A stretch of DNA of 13,318 nucleotides, from NCBI GenBank assembly GCA_938091985.1, contig CALKOE010000282.1, positions 1 to 13,318 of the forward strand. Direction: 5' to 3'. Position 1 is the stretch's first letter. Every line of letters begins with the position of its first letter. Under the pieces are notes generated by a model. The model saw only the letters and a list, made by a program, of their open reading frames with translations. It did no database searches and was not told the DNA's origin. Positions 1 to 5,774 of the stretch are shown in pieces. This DNA comes from an uncultured Acidimicrobiales bacterium (lineage in GTDB: Bacteria > Actinomycetota > Acidimicrobiia > Acidimicrobiales > Aldehydirespiratoraceae). Position numbers and translations under genes: made by a program.

Positions 1-2
1 AC

Positions 3-284
3 CTCGCCGCAGAGCTCTGGGACGGCGTCCCTGCCGATCTCGACTTCGGTGGTCCTGTCGCCCAAGCGATCCTCGATCTCGTCGACAGCATCGACGGCGT
101 CTTGCGCACCGAGGCCCGAGCCACTGGCGCCACGGTCGCACTACGCGACCGGGCGACCATGCCTCGTGTGCTGGCCACCCTCGCAGCGCAACAGATCGAC
201 GTCTATGGCGCAACGGTGCGTCAGGCCTCGATGGAGGACGTCTACTTCGCCCTCGAGTCGAGCTTCGCGGCGGAACGACAGTGA
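3..284 (+). CDS. ABC transporter ATP-binding protein, C-terminal fragment (5' end outside window)
   Basis: About 93 residues are visible, open from the left edge. The Walker A, signature and Walker B motifs lie outside the window, so the ATPase call rests on the C-terminal part. The stretch ASMEDVYFALE near the end matches the '(P/A)SLEDVF' element that closes the accessory C-terminal domain of ATPases paired with ABC-2 permeases (drug, Na+ or lipid exporters). The stop codon overlaps the GTG start of the permease gene by the four bases GTGA at 281-284, typical of translational coupling of a two-gene exporter. Substrate cannot be told. The call is fairly secure from the motif plus the neighbour; a C-terminal fragment alone could not have been assigned. 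Confidence 0.8.
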   Translation, partial: LAAELWDGVPADLDFGGPVAQAILDLVDSIDGVLRTEARATGATVALRDRATMPRVLATLAAQQIDVYGATVRQASMEDVYFALESSFAAERQ

Positions 285-1138
285 CGACGATCTCCGCACC
301 CGGCACCGAGGCCACCCCGAGTCGACGCGGTCCCGGCAGCGTCGCAATTCGGGCGATCGTCGCGCGTGACCTGAGGGCCGTCCGTCGCAGCAAGGCGGTG
401 GTCATCCCGATGTTGACCGTGCCCGTGCTGTTGATGGTGATCCTGCCCCTCGTGGTCGGCTATGCGGCCCGCCGGGCGAGCCGCACAGGTGCTCGCATCG
501 AGTTCCTCGACTCGCTTCCCTCTCAGCTCTCCGACCCGATCTCCACGTTGCCGCCAGAAGAGCAACTCCTCACCTTGGTGCTGGGATTCCTCCTCGCGCC
601 GCTCTTCTTGATCGTTCCGCTCATGGTGTCGGCCGTGCTCGCCGCCGACGCATTCGCCGGAGAGAAGGAGCGCCGCACCATGGAGACGTTGCTGCACCTC
701 CCTGTCGCCGACCGCGATCTCTTCATCGCCAAGTTCCTGACCGGATTCCTGCCGGCCATCACCGTCTCATGGGTCGGCTTCGCGATGTTCACCGTGGTCG
801 CCAATGCGGTGTCGTGGGGAATCGTCGACGGGCTCGTCGTCCCCAACGCGCTCTGGCTGGTGGTGATCTTCTGGGTCGCCCCGGCGGTCGCCACACTCGG
901 CCTCGGGATCATGGTTCGTGTGTCAGCTCGCTGCCGCACCACTCAAGAGGCGAATCAACTCGGCGGCGCGGTGATCCTGCCGCTGGTCTTCGTCGCGGTG
1001 GGCCAGTCCACCGGTCTCCTACTCGTTGACGTGCCGCTCGCCATGGCGATCGGTGGCGTGATCTGGATCATTGCGCTCACGCTGGTTGTCCGCGGCGCCC
1101 GCCGATTCACGCGCGACCGTGTGGCCGGCAACAGCTAG
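281..1138 (+). CDS. ABC-2 type transporter permease
   Basis: 285 residues, starting with a GTG that overlaps the stop of the ATPase gene. After a cytoplasmic N-terminus (about 1-38) there are six likely membrane helices at roughly 40-61, 96-121, 151-174, 188-212, 227-248 and 252-271. Between the second and third helix is the conserved ABC-2 element AFAGEKERRTMETLLHLPV (about 124-142), which in this family contacts the ATPase. It would form the membrane channel of an exporter with the upstream ATPase, probably as a homodimer. The extracytoplasmic loop after helix 1 (about 62-95) is polar and short, as in NatB-like permeases. The substrate is unknown. Its TAG stop shares bases with the stop codon of the convergent small gene on the other strand, leaving no room for an intergenic terminator. 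Confidence 0.88.
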   Translation: MTTISAPGTEATPSRRGPGSVAIRAIVARDLRAVRRSKAVVIPMLTVPVLLMVILPLVVGYAARRASRTGARIEFLDSLPSQLSDPISTLPPEEQLLTLVLGFLLAPLFLIVPLMVSAVLAADAFAGEKERRTMETLLHLPVADRDLFIAKFLTGFLPAITVSWVGFAMFTVVANAVSWGIVDGLVVPNALWLVVIFWVAPAVATLGLGIMVRVSARCRTTQEANQLGGAVILPLVFVAVGQSTGLLLVDVPLAMAIGGVIWIIALTLVVRGARRFTRDRVAGNS

Positions 1139-1224
1139 CGAGCCAGCAGGAAGAACTGCAGCGCTCCGGCGAAGAGAATCGCGAACAACAGGATCGCGAT
1201 GACGAGGGTGGTGCCGCTTCTCAT
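1135..1224 (-). CDS. 29-residue single-helix membrane peptide, coupled to the SAM hydrolase gene
   Basis: A short reading frame with good signals. Its ATG (1224-1222) overlaps the TGA of the SAM hydrolase gene as ATGA, and a GGAAGG Shine-Dalgarno (1238-1233) sits 8 bases before it. The peptide begins MRSGTTLVIAILL and is one hydrophobic helix (about residues 6-27) with positive ends (R2, R29), ending LLAR. Its TAG is formed from the same CTAG tetranucleotide as the stop of the convergent permease gene. It does not match a family I recognise. Single-helix peptides of this size often modulate a larger membrane protein, but no partner is evident. A chance frame is possible; the ribosome site, start overlap and full-length helix together argue against chance. 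Confidence 0.6.
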   Translation of the reverse strand: MRSGTTLVIAILLFAILFAGALQFFLLAR

Positions 1225-2087
1225 GCGTTGCGCCTTCCGAGTTCGACCGAAGTGACCACTCGAGGATTGGGGGATTCGTCGAGGTTGGCGATGCGCACTT
1301 CGTCACCCTCGTGCAGCCCGAATTCGGCCGACGCAGACGAGCGCGCGACAACGATCGACAGCAACCCGCTGGAGTCGACGACGAGACCAACGCGACCGGT
1401 CGGGACATCGTCGTAGGTGTCGGCCCGCACGGCCACCCGCTCGTCGCCTGCAATCACGACGCTCAGAAGGTCGCCGAATGCCGCCAGCTCGAGCGGGTCG
1501 ACGTTGAGCTGGCAGTTGCCGAACCTGTCGACCCACAGCACCTCGGCGACGAGCACATCGCCCTCGATCTGACTCACCGGGAGAATGCCGGGCATGAGAC
1601 CGGCAGGCTCGACCTCAGGACCGAGCTCGAGGAGCGGCACACCATTGCAGAGGTGTGCGGCGGCCGGCCCGAAGACATCGCGGCCATCGAAGGTCGACCC
1701 TCCGGCAGCTTCGAGCCGATATTCGGGCGTCACCAATTCGACGGCGCGGGTGGCGCCGCCGACGAGACCCACCGCCGGGGCCAGCAGCCCGTTGTCGGGT
1801 CCGACGAGATAGGAGGCGCCGTCGCCGACTTCGATCGCGATCGGCCGGCGCGATGTGCCGACGCCGGGATCGACGACCGCAACAACGACACCAGGGCAGA
1901 GATAGTTGGCCGAACGAGCCAGAGCCAGGCCGCCGGCGCGGGTGTCGTAGGGCGAGATCCCGTGCGTCACGTCGATCACCTTCACGTGCGGGGCGATCGA
2001 GCGGATGACCGAGTGCACGACGCCCACGAACTCGTCGCCGTGTCCGAAATCGGACAAGAACGAGACAGTGTCGAAACGGGGGCTCAC
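1221..2087 (-). CDS. S-adenosylmethionine hydrolase, DUF62 / SAM hydroxide adenosyltransferase family
   Basis: 288 residues with a GTG start. Family members split S-adenosylmethionine with water (adenosine plus methionine); the related fluorinase and chlorinase use halide. Family landmarks: LSDFGHGDEFVGV at 11-23, VDPGVGTSRR at 72-81, GPDNGLL at 96-102, the catalytic-region loop STFDGRDVFGPAAAHL at 131-146, and WVDRFGNCQLNV at 185-196 opening the C-terminal beta-barrel domain. Of the Asp-Arg-His triad described for DUF62 hydrolases, Asp73 and Arg80 are present, but the usual His in TFHGRD is Asp134 here. The gene lies 52 bases after proC and overlaps the following small membrane gene by ATGA. 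There is no Shine-Dalgarno, but a TAGCGT box sits 7 bases before the GTG, so it may have its own leaderless promoter. Family is certain; activity is less so because of the changed residue. Confidence 0.88.
   Translation of the reverse strand: MSPRFDTVSFLSDFGHGDEFVGVVHSVIRSIAPHVKVIDVTHGISPYDTRAGGLALARSANYLCPGVVVAVVDPGVGTSRRPIAIEVGDGASYLVGPDNGLLAPAVGLVGGATRAVELVTPEYRLEAAGGSTFDGRDVFGPAAAHLCNGVPLLELGPEVEPAGLMPGILPVSQIEGDVLVAEVLWVDRFGNCQLNVDPLELAAFGDLLSVVIAGDERVAVRADTYDDVPTGRVGLVVDSSGLLSIVVARSSASAEFGLHEGDEVRIANLDESPNPRVVTSVELGRRNA
1233..1238 (-). promoter_or_regulatory. Shine-Dalgarno of the 29-residue peptide
   Basis: GGAAGG on the minus strand, with an 8-base spacer to the ATG at 1224. It lies inside the 3' end of the SAM hydrolase gene and is the main reason for calling the small gene real. 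Few genes in this window have such a clear site. Confidence 0.55.
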
Positions 2088-2100
2088 GGGCGCGACGCTA
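2088..2100 (-). promoter_or_regulatory. Candidate leaderless promoter of the SAM hydrolase gene
   Basis: TAGCGT on the minus strand (2100-2095) fits the actinobacterial -10 consensus TANNNT and ends exactly 7 bases before the GTG at 2087, which would place the transcript start at or next to the start codon. No Shine-Dalgarno is present in this gap, which agrees with leaderless translation. There is no convincing -35. The rest of the 52-base gap back to proC shows nothing else. Confidence 0.4.
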
Positions 2101-2139
2101 GCGGCGAGGCCGCCGGGGTACGTCGTCGGCCGGGCGCGC

Positions 2140-2931
2140 TCACGCCTGTCCGAGCTCTCGCGATCGATCGGCAGCAGCCTTCACCACGTCGGCGATCAAG
2201 CCTTCGAAGTCGGCTTCGGCAAGAACCGCGAGCCCAGCCGCGGTGGTGCCACCCTTCGATGTGACGTCGGTTCGCAACACGGCTGGGTCTTCGCCGGACT
2301 CCGACAACAGCGCGGCGGCGCCGAGCAAGGTCTGCCGTGTCAGCGCATCTGCGGTGTCTGGCGACAAGCCCTCTGCGATGCCGGCGGCGATCAACGCCTC
2401 TGCGAGATGAAAGACATAGGCGGGGCCCGAGCCCGAGAGGCCCGTGACGGCATCGATGTCGGCCTCGTCGACGATCACCACGAGCCCGACAGCCGAGAGG
2501 ATGGCCGATGCCCAGTCGAGGTCGGTCTCGGTCGCGTGACGGCCGGCGGCGAGCGCTGCTGCCCCCTGTCCGACAAGCGCTGGAGTGTTGGGCATGCATC
2601 GCACCACGGCCGCGCCGGGCGCCAGGCCTGCCTCGATCGCGTCGCTGCGCACCCCTGCCGCGATCGACAGCACACGGCGCACGCCGGCCTTGTCGAGTCC
2701 GGCAAGGACCGCTGGCACCACATCGGGCTTGACGGCGATCACGGCATCGGCACCGGCGACGGGAGCGTCACCGATCGAGAGCCCCGGCATCGACGCGGCC
2801 AGTTCGGCTCGACGTGCTTCGACTGGCTCGACCACGTGGAGTTCGTCCGCCTGGGCCCAGCCGCGTTCGATCAGTCCGCCGAGCAGCGCCTCGGCCATCT
2901 TCCCGCCACCGATCATCTGGAGTTTCGTCAC
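2140..2931 (-). CDS. proC: Pyrroline-5-carboxylate reductase
   Basis: 263 residues from a GTG start. The enzyme reduces 1-pyrroline-5-carboxylate to proline with NAD(P)H, the last step of proline synthesis, in the cytoplasm. The N-terminal Rossmann motif is MIGGGKMAEALLGGL (6-20), with AVKP at 66-69. The family-specific run RCMPNTPALVGQGA lies at 111-124. The C-terminal dimerisation domain shows TGLSGSGPAYVF (163-174) and VTSKGGTTAAGL (223-234), where the usual Pro of SPGGTT is Lys. The frame could be extended upstream to 3066, but those 45 residues are unlike the family, the first codon would be TTG inside a -35 box, and the Rossmann strand begins immediately after the chosen GTG. Length is normal. 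A TACGGT box 8 bases upstream and a stronger promoter further up are candidate controls. Confidence 0.95.
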   Translation of the reverse strand: MTKLQMIGGGKMAEALLGGLIERGWAQADELHVVEPVEARRAELAASMPGLSIGDAPVAGADAVIAVKPDVVPAVLAGLDKAGVRRVLSIAAGVRSDAIEAGLAPGAAVVRCMPNTPALVGQGAAALAAGRHATETDLDWASAILSAVGLVVIVDEADIDAVTGLSGSGPAYVFHLAEALIAAGIAEGLSPDTADALTRQTLLGAAALLSESGEDPAVLRTDVTSKGGTTAAGLAVLAEADFEGLIADVVKAAADRSRELGQA

Positions 2932-2945
2932 GGCGAGACACCGTA
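2932..2945 (-). promoter_or_regulatory. Candidate leaderless promoter of proC
   Basis: TACGGT on the minus strand (2945-2940) is a TANNNT -10 box ending 8 bases before the proC GTG. The same hexamer stands 8 bases before the MoaD-like gene and 11 before the phosphatase gene. No Shine-Dalgarno is visible before proC. If used, proC would be transcribed independently of the hairpin and promoter further upstream. Confidence 0.4.
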
Positions 2946-2967
2946 GGCCCGCGCTGCAGCGTCGACA

Positions 2968-3029
2968 GGAGAAAACCCGGTGGAGGCAAGACCAGCGCAC
3001 TTCCCCGAGCGCTTCGTACCCCCACCGGG
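2968..3029 (-). terminator. Nested hairpin followed by a short T run (terminator or attenuator)
   Basis: On the minus strand CCCGGTGGGGG (3029-3019) pairs with CCTCCACCGGG (2986-2976) over 11 positions, ten Watson-Crick and one G-T. The 32-base loop holds a second perfect stem, AGCGC (3013-3009) with GCGCT (2998-2994). TTTTCTCC (2975-2968) follows directly. This looks like a Rho-independent terminator with a weak T tract. It could end the rsiG-mshA-ybjN transcript, or it could act within an RNA started from the promoter at 3066-3039, whose start point would fall just before the first stem. Confidence 0.5.
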
Positions 3030-3038
3030 CCAGAACTG

Positions 3039-3066
3039 AATATACAGGAGATACATTGAAAGTCAA
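3039..3066 (-). promoter_or_regulatory. Sigma70-type promoter TTGACT-16-TATATT
   Basis: Minus strand: -35 TTGACT at 3066-3061, a 16-base spacer, and -10 TATATT at 3044-3039. It begins 7 bases after the stop of the YbjN gene and sits in an AT-rich patch that is exceptional in this GC-rich window. It is the closest match to the housekeeping consensus seen here. Transcription would start near 3033-3031, directly at the base of the hairpin at 3029-2976, and point towards proC. Confidence 0.6.
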
Positions 3067-3072
3067 CTAGCG

Positions 3073-3537
3073 TTAGATGTCGAACTTCGAGGCATAACCG
3101 ATGCGCATGGCCGGGCGAAAGACCAACTCGACCGCCGCCCACATCGAACCGAGAATCCGATCGAGCTCGGCATCGGTGATTGCCGTAACGGGCAATGAGC
3201 CCCGTAGGAAGACGGCGTCTTCCTCACCGATCTCGAGCTGCAGGCCCGTGAGCTTGCGGTTGCGCCGAAGAAGATGCTCGAAGAGCGCCGCGTGATTCTC
3301 CTCGGGCGCGGGCATGAGATACGTCTCGAATCCGAGCGTGCGCTGACCGAGCGTCCACCACGCGGTCCATACATCCTTCTCTTCACCTCGCAAGCGAATG
3401 AACCAGCGGACCAGGTCGTCGTCGGAGCGCTCCACCGCTTCGATGGCCGGGTTCTCTTCCATCTCGTTCGCCAACCACTGCTCGATGTGGCTCTCGAGCG
3501 CTGCGAGTTCTTCGGCGCTGGCCGGTGGGGACTGCAC
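3073..3537 (-). CDS. YbjN-domain protein next to mshA
   Basis: 154 residues from a GTG (3537) lying 5 bases after the mshA stop, with no strong Shine-Dalgarno, so translation is probably coupled. The frame stays open further upstream, but only inside mshA, and that part is Arg-rich shadow sequence. After an acidic helix (about 8-36) come the beta strands and helices of a YbjN / type III secretion chaperone-like fold, with VRWFIRLRGEEKDVWTAWW at 43-61, TYLMPAPEENHAALFEHLL at 72-90, and an IGEEDAVFLRGSLPV segment at 103-117. There is no signal peptide or membrane helix. A YbjN protein beside mshA is, from memory, also found in Mycobacterium (Rv0487 after Rv0486), suggesting a shared role that has not been defined. 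The molecular function is unknown. Confidence 0.8.
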   Translation of the reverse strand: MQSPPASAEELAALESHIEQWLANEMEENPAIEAVERSDDDLVRWFIRLRGEEKDVWTAWWTLGQRTLGFETYLMPAPEENHAALFEHLLRRNRKLTGLQLEIGEEDAVFLRGSLPVTAITDAELDRILGSMWAAVELVFRPAMRIGYASKFDI

Positions 3538-3542
3538 GGAGG

Positions 3543-4760
3543 TCAGGCGAGGCAGTCGACGGGCTCGCGCAAGCTGAGATCGTCGTAGACCCGGCGCAGA
3601 CGCGCCGCCATGGTGGTCCAGGTGTAGCTGCCGGCCGCCTCGGCGGCCTGGCGCGAAAGCTCGTCGGCCAAGAGCGGCGAGTCGAGAATGCGTCGGGTGG
3701 CAGCTGCGAAGTCGCGGGGGTCGCGACCACTGATGCGAAAGCCGGTGCGCCCCTCTTCGATCAAGGTGCGCAGACCGCCCACATCGGAGGCAACCACCGG
3801 GGTTCCGCAGGCTGCAGCCTCGAGCGCGACGAGCCCGAACGACTCGCTGCGGGAGGGCACGAGGCACACGTCAGCCGCTCGGTAGTAGGTCGAGAGCACA
3901 TGGTGGGGCTGCGGCGGCACCATCGTGACGCGATCGGTGAGACCGCGGTCGGCGATGAGCTTCTCGATCTTGCGAACTTCGTCGTCGCCCTCCATGCCGG
4001 AAGATCCACCCACGATCAGCAGGCGGGCATCGCTCATGTCGGCGCCCAGCTCGGCGAGCGTCTCGACTGCGACGTCGACGCCCTTGAGCGGTTGAATCCG
4101 TCCGACGAAGAGCAGGAGCGGGCCGGCGCTCAGACCGAGCGCATCGCGAGCACCGTCGCGCGCACCCGGGGAGAAGAACGCGTGGTCGACACCGGGCGGA
4201 ACGACTTCAACGCGGTCGGGGTCGGCTCCGTAGTGGGTGACGAGCTCGTGGAGCTCGGTGACCGAGTTGGCGGTGATGACATCGGCGCAACGAATCACTT
4301 CCGACTCGGCATCGATTCGCATCTGCGGCTCGGCGTCGCCAGTCTCGGCCTTCACGCGAGCAAGGGTGTGGAAGGTCGTGACGAGGGGCAGATCGAGTTG
4401 GTGCTTCAGGCGATGGCCCGCGACTCCGGAGAGCCAATAGTTCGCATGGATGACATCGACCGGGCGCTCGGCCAGGTCACGGCCGACCGACTCGGTGAAT
4501 TCGTCGACAACTGCTGGAAGGTCTTCCTTGGCCAGGCCGATCGGACCGGCATCGATGTGGACCACGCGCAACCCGGGCTCGACCTCGACCACGTCGGGGA
4601 GATCGTGGGTCCAGCGACGCACGTAGACCGTGGCGTCGGTGCCCGCCTGCGCCAACGATGAGACGAGCTCACGGATGTAGACGTTCATTCCTCCCGCGTC
4701 ACCAAGCCCCGGCTGCACGAGCGGGGAGGTGTGGAGGGACAAAACAGCGACGCGGCTCAC
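3543..4760 (-). CDS. mshA: D-inositol-3-phosphate glycosyltransferase (mycothiol synthesis)
   Basis: 405 residues. MshA transfers N-acetylglucosamine from UDP-GlcNAc to 1L-inositol 1-phosphate, the first committed step of mycothiol, the actinobacterial low-molecular-weight thiol. It is a GT-B, GT4-family enzyme. Landmarks: HTSPLVQPGLGDAGGMNVYI near the N-terminus, HANYWLSGVAGH, FHTLARVK, the acceptor/donor-domain junction VVPPGVDHAFF, LLFVGRIQPLKGVD, and the EX7E motif ESFGLVALE followed by ACGTPVVASDVGGL. A TTG at 4772 would add four residues; the GTG at 4760 is preferred because the family starts directly at RVAVLS. It lies 82 bases after rsiG with no clear promoter between, and 5 bases before the YbjN gene. 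All recognised motifs look intact. Confidence 0.95.
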   Translation of the reverse strand: MSRVAVLSLHTSPLVQPGLGDAGGMNVYIRELVSSLAQAGTDATVYVRRWTHDLPDVVEVEPGLRVVHIDAGPIGLAKEDLPAVVDEFTESVGRDLAERPVDVIHANYWLSGVAGHRLKHQLDLPLVTTFHTLARVKAETGDAEPQMRIDAESEVIRCADVITANSVTELHELVTHYGADPDRVEVVPPGVDHAFFSPGARDGARDALGLSAGPLLLFVGRIQPLKGVDVAVETLAELGADMSDARLLIVGGSSGMEGDDEVRKIEKLIADRGLTDRVTMVPPQPHHVLSTYYRAADVCLVPSRSESFGLVALEAAACGTPVVASDVGGLRTLIEEGRTGFRISGRDPRDFAAATRRILDSPLLADELSRQAAEAAGSYTWTTMAARLRRVYDDLSLREPVDCLA

Positions 4761-4842
4761 GATCAGTTCCAACGCGCGTAGGTGGACGAGAATTCCCTGG
4801 TGGGTCGGGCCGAAGTGGGGCCGCCGAACTCAGGGACCGATG

Positions 4843-5370
4843 TCATGCGGGGCCGCTGGGGGCCTCGCCGGCGGCAATCCGCCGGGCAAGTTCATCGTTG
4901 AGCACATCGATTGTGTTGTGCAGCGACCGGCGATTCGTCGAGAGACGCTCCTCGAAGTCTCGAAGCGCGGCCACGGCCGCCGCCAGGTCGCCGTCGGGCA
5001 ACTCGGCCACGTCGCCCACGATGGTGGGGGCAACCACGCCGTCGAGCACCGCGGTGAGCGGGTTGACGACAGCGTCGGGTGGGTCGAGCTCTTGGTCGAC
5101 TCGCCCGGATCCGGGGGCGCGAACGCCGTCGCTCAGCAGCTCGGGGAGCCGAGCGACCAGATCGGCGAGGTCACCGCCGCCACCTTCGGCCCGGCGCTCG
5201 GTCTCGGCTGCGATCACATCGAGACGACCCTGGGCCAGGCGGCGTACGTAGGAGACGCCGTTCTCCAGGTCGGCGCACTCGCTGCGCATCGAGCGGAGGT
5301 TGTCGGTGGCAGCATCGGTGAGGTTGGCCAGGTAACCCGGCTCCAGCACTCGTTGCAGATCAGGGATCAT
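4843..5370 (-). CDS. rsiG: RsiG/AmfC-family c-di-GMP-binding anti-sigma factor
   Basis: 175 residues, two long helices separated by an acidic, Gly/Pro-containing linker, with no membrane segment. In Streptomyces RsiG (formerly AmfC), an antiparallel helical hairpin binds a c-di-GMP dimer through two copies of E(X)3S(X)2R(X)3Q(X)3D and then sequesters the sigma factor WhiG. Here helix 1 matches exactly: E36, S40, R43, Q47, D51. Helix 2 matches with one change: E140, S144, R147, His151 in place of Gln, D155. This spacing match in both helices makes the assignment strong although the protein is otherwise divergent. The partner sigma factor (WhiG/FliA type) is not in the window. The gene begins 57 bases after the MoaD-like gene and precedes mshA. 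The ATG at 5370 was chosen because it gives the full first helix; its ribosome site is weak. Confidence 0.88.
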   Translation of the reverse strand: MIPDLQRVLEPGYLANLTDAATDNLRSMRSECADLENGVSYVRRLAQGRLDVIAAETERRAEGGGGDLADLVARLPELLSDGVRAPGSGRVDQELDPPDAVVNPLTAVLDGVVAPTIVGDVAELPDGDLAAAVAALRDFEERLSTNRRSLHNTIDVLNDELARRIAAGEAPSGPA

Positions 5371-5427
5371 TCTCAGCTCTCGACCTTCTGCCGTATCGAC
5401 AAAATCGTGAATCAGTGCGGAGGCAGC

Positions 5428-5688
5428 CTACCGGGACTCGCCGATTGCGTCGGATCCGCCGGAGACCGGAGGGAGAACGGCCACCTCATCAGCGTCGACC
5501 ACAGCATGATCTCGCTCGACGGCATCGCCATTGCACCACACTGCGGCGGTCTCGAGAATCCCTGCGAAGTCGGCGCCATACTTTGCGATCGCGGCGTCGA
5601 GAACCTCGCCGACGGTCGCACCGGGGAGAGTGTCGCTCTTGGTTCCAGCGGCCTCGCGGGCCGAGGCGAACAAGCGGATCTGAGCCAT
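5428..5688 (-). CDS. MoaD/ThiS-family ubiquitin-like sulfur-carrier protein with C-terminal tail
   Basis: 86 residues with a beta-grasp pattern: MAQIRLFASAREAAG at the start, LPGATVGEVLDAAIAKYG (21-38), and DADEVAVLPPVSGG at 65-78. In MoaD and ThiS the terminal Gly-Gly is adenylated and carries sulfur as a thiocarboxylate for molybdopterin or thiazole formation. Here eight residues (SDAIGESR) follow Gly77-Gly78, so the tail must be trimmed before the usual chemistry, or the protein does something else. No MoaE, MoeB or JAMM-type protease gene is in the window. The reading through the tail is clear and I see no frameshift. The ATG has a TACGGT box 8 bases upstream and faces the phosphatase gene across an 86-base gap. 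Confidence 0.82.
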   Translation of the reverse strand: MAQIRLFASAREAAGTKSDTLPGATVGEVLDAAIAKYGADFAGILETAAVWCNGDAVERDHAVVDADEVAVLPPVSGGSDAIGESR

Positions 5689-5696
5689 GGCCGTCC

Positions 5697-5763
5697 ACCG
5701 TACTGGCGGGGGCTGCCGGCACCGATCGCCATCCCCGCCACTGTCAGTACCCGCCGGTACGGT
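5697..5763. promoter_or_regulatory. Inverted pair of 14-base promoter-like elements in the divergent gap
   Basis: Outward-reading CCCGCCAGTACGGT (minus, 5710-5697) and CCCGCCGGTACGGT (plus, 5750-5763) match at 13 of 14 positions, forming an inverted repeat with a 39-base centre. Each ends in TACGGT, a TANNNT -10 box, 8 bases before the MoaD-like ATG and 11 bases before the phosphatase ATG. This suggests mirror-image promoters, an operator shared by both genes, or both. No Shine-Dalgarno is convincing on either side. Confidence 0.5.
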
Positions 5764-5774
5764 CGGCGCTGATC

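Noticed and set aside
1311..2264. Long plus-strand frame (317 codons) opposite the SAM hydrolase and proC genes
   Set aside because: The product is Arg/Asp/Gln-rich with no fold or motif, and it lies wholly antisense to two well-recognised enzymes; a GC-rich shadow frame.
2932..3066. 45-residue N-terminal extension of proC
   Set aside because: It would start at a TTG that is part of a -35 box, carries five Cys in unlike-family sequence, and the Rossmann strand begins right at the downstream GTG.
4761..4842. Possible hairpin or promoter in the gap between rsiG and mshA
   Set aside because: Only short GGCC and CCCTG/CAGGG pairings without a T run, and no TANNNT box at a useful distance; probably plain operon spacing.
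5371..5427. GTCGATAC on the minus strand upstream of rsiG, resembling the WhiG/FliA -10 GCCGATAA
   Set aside because: Six of eight bases fit, but there is no TAAA-like -35 at 15-16 bases; not enough to claim autoregulation by the RsiG target sigma factor.
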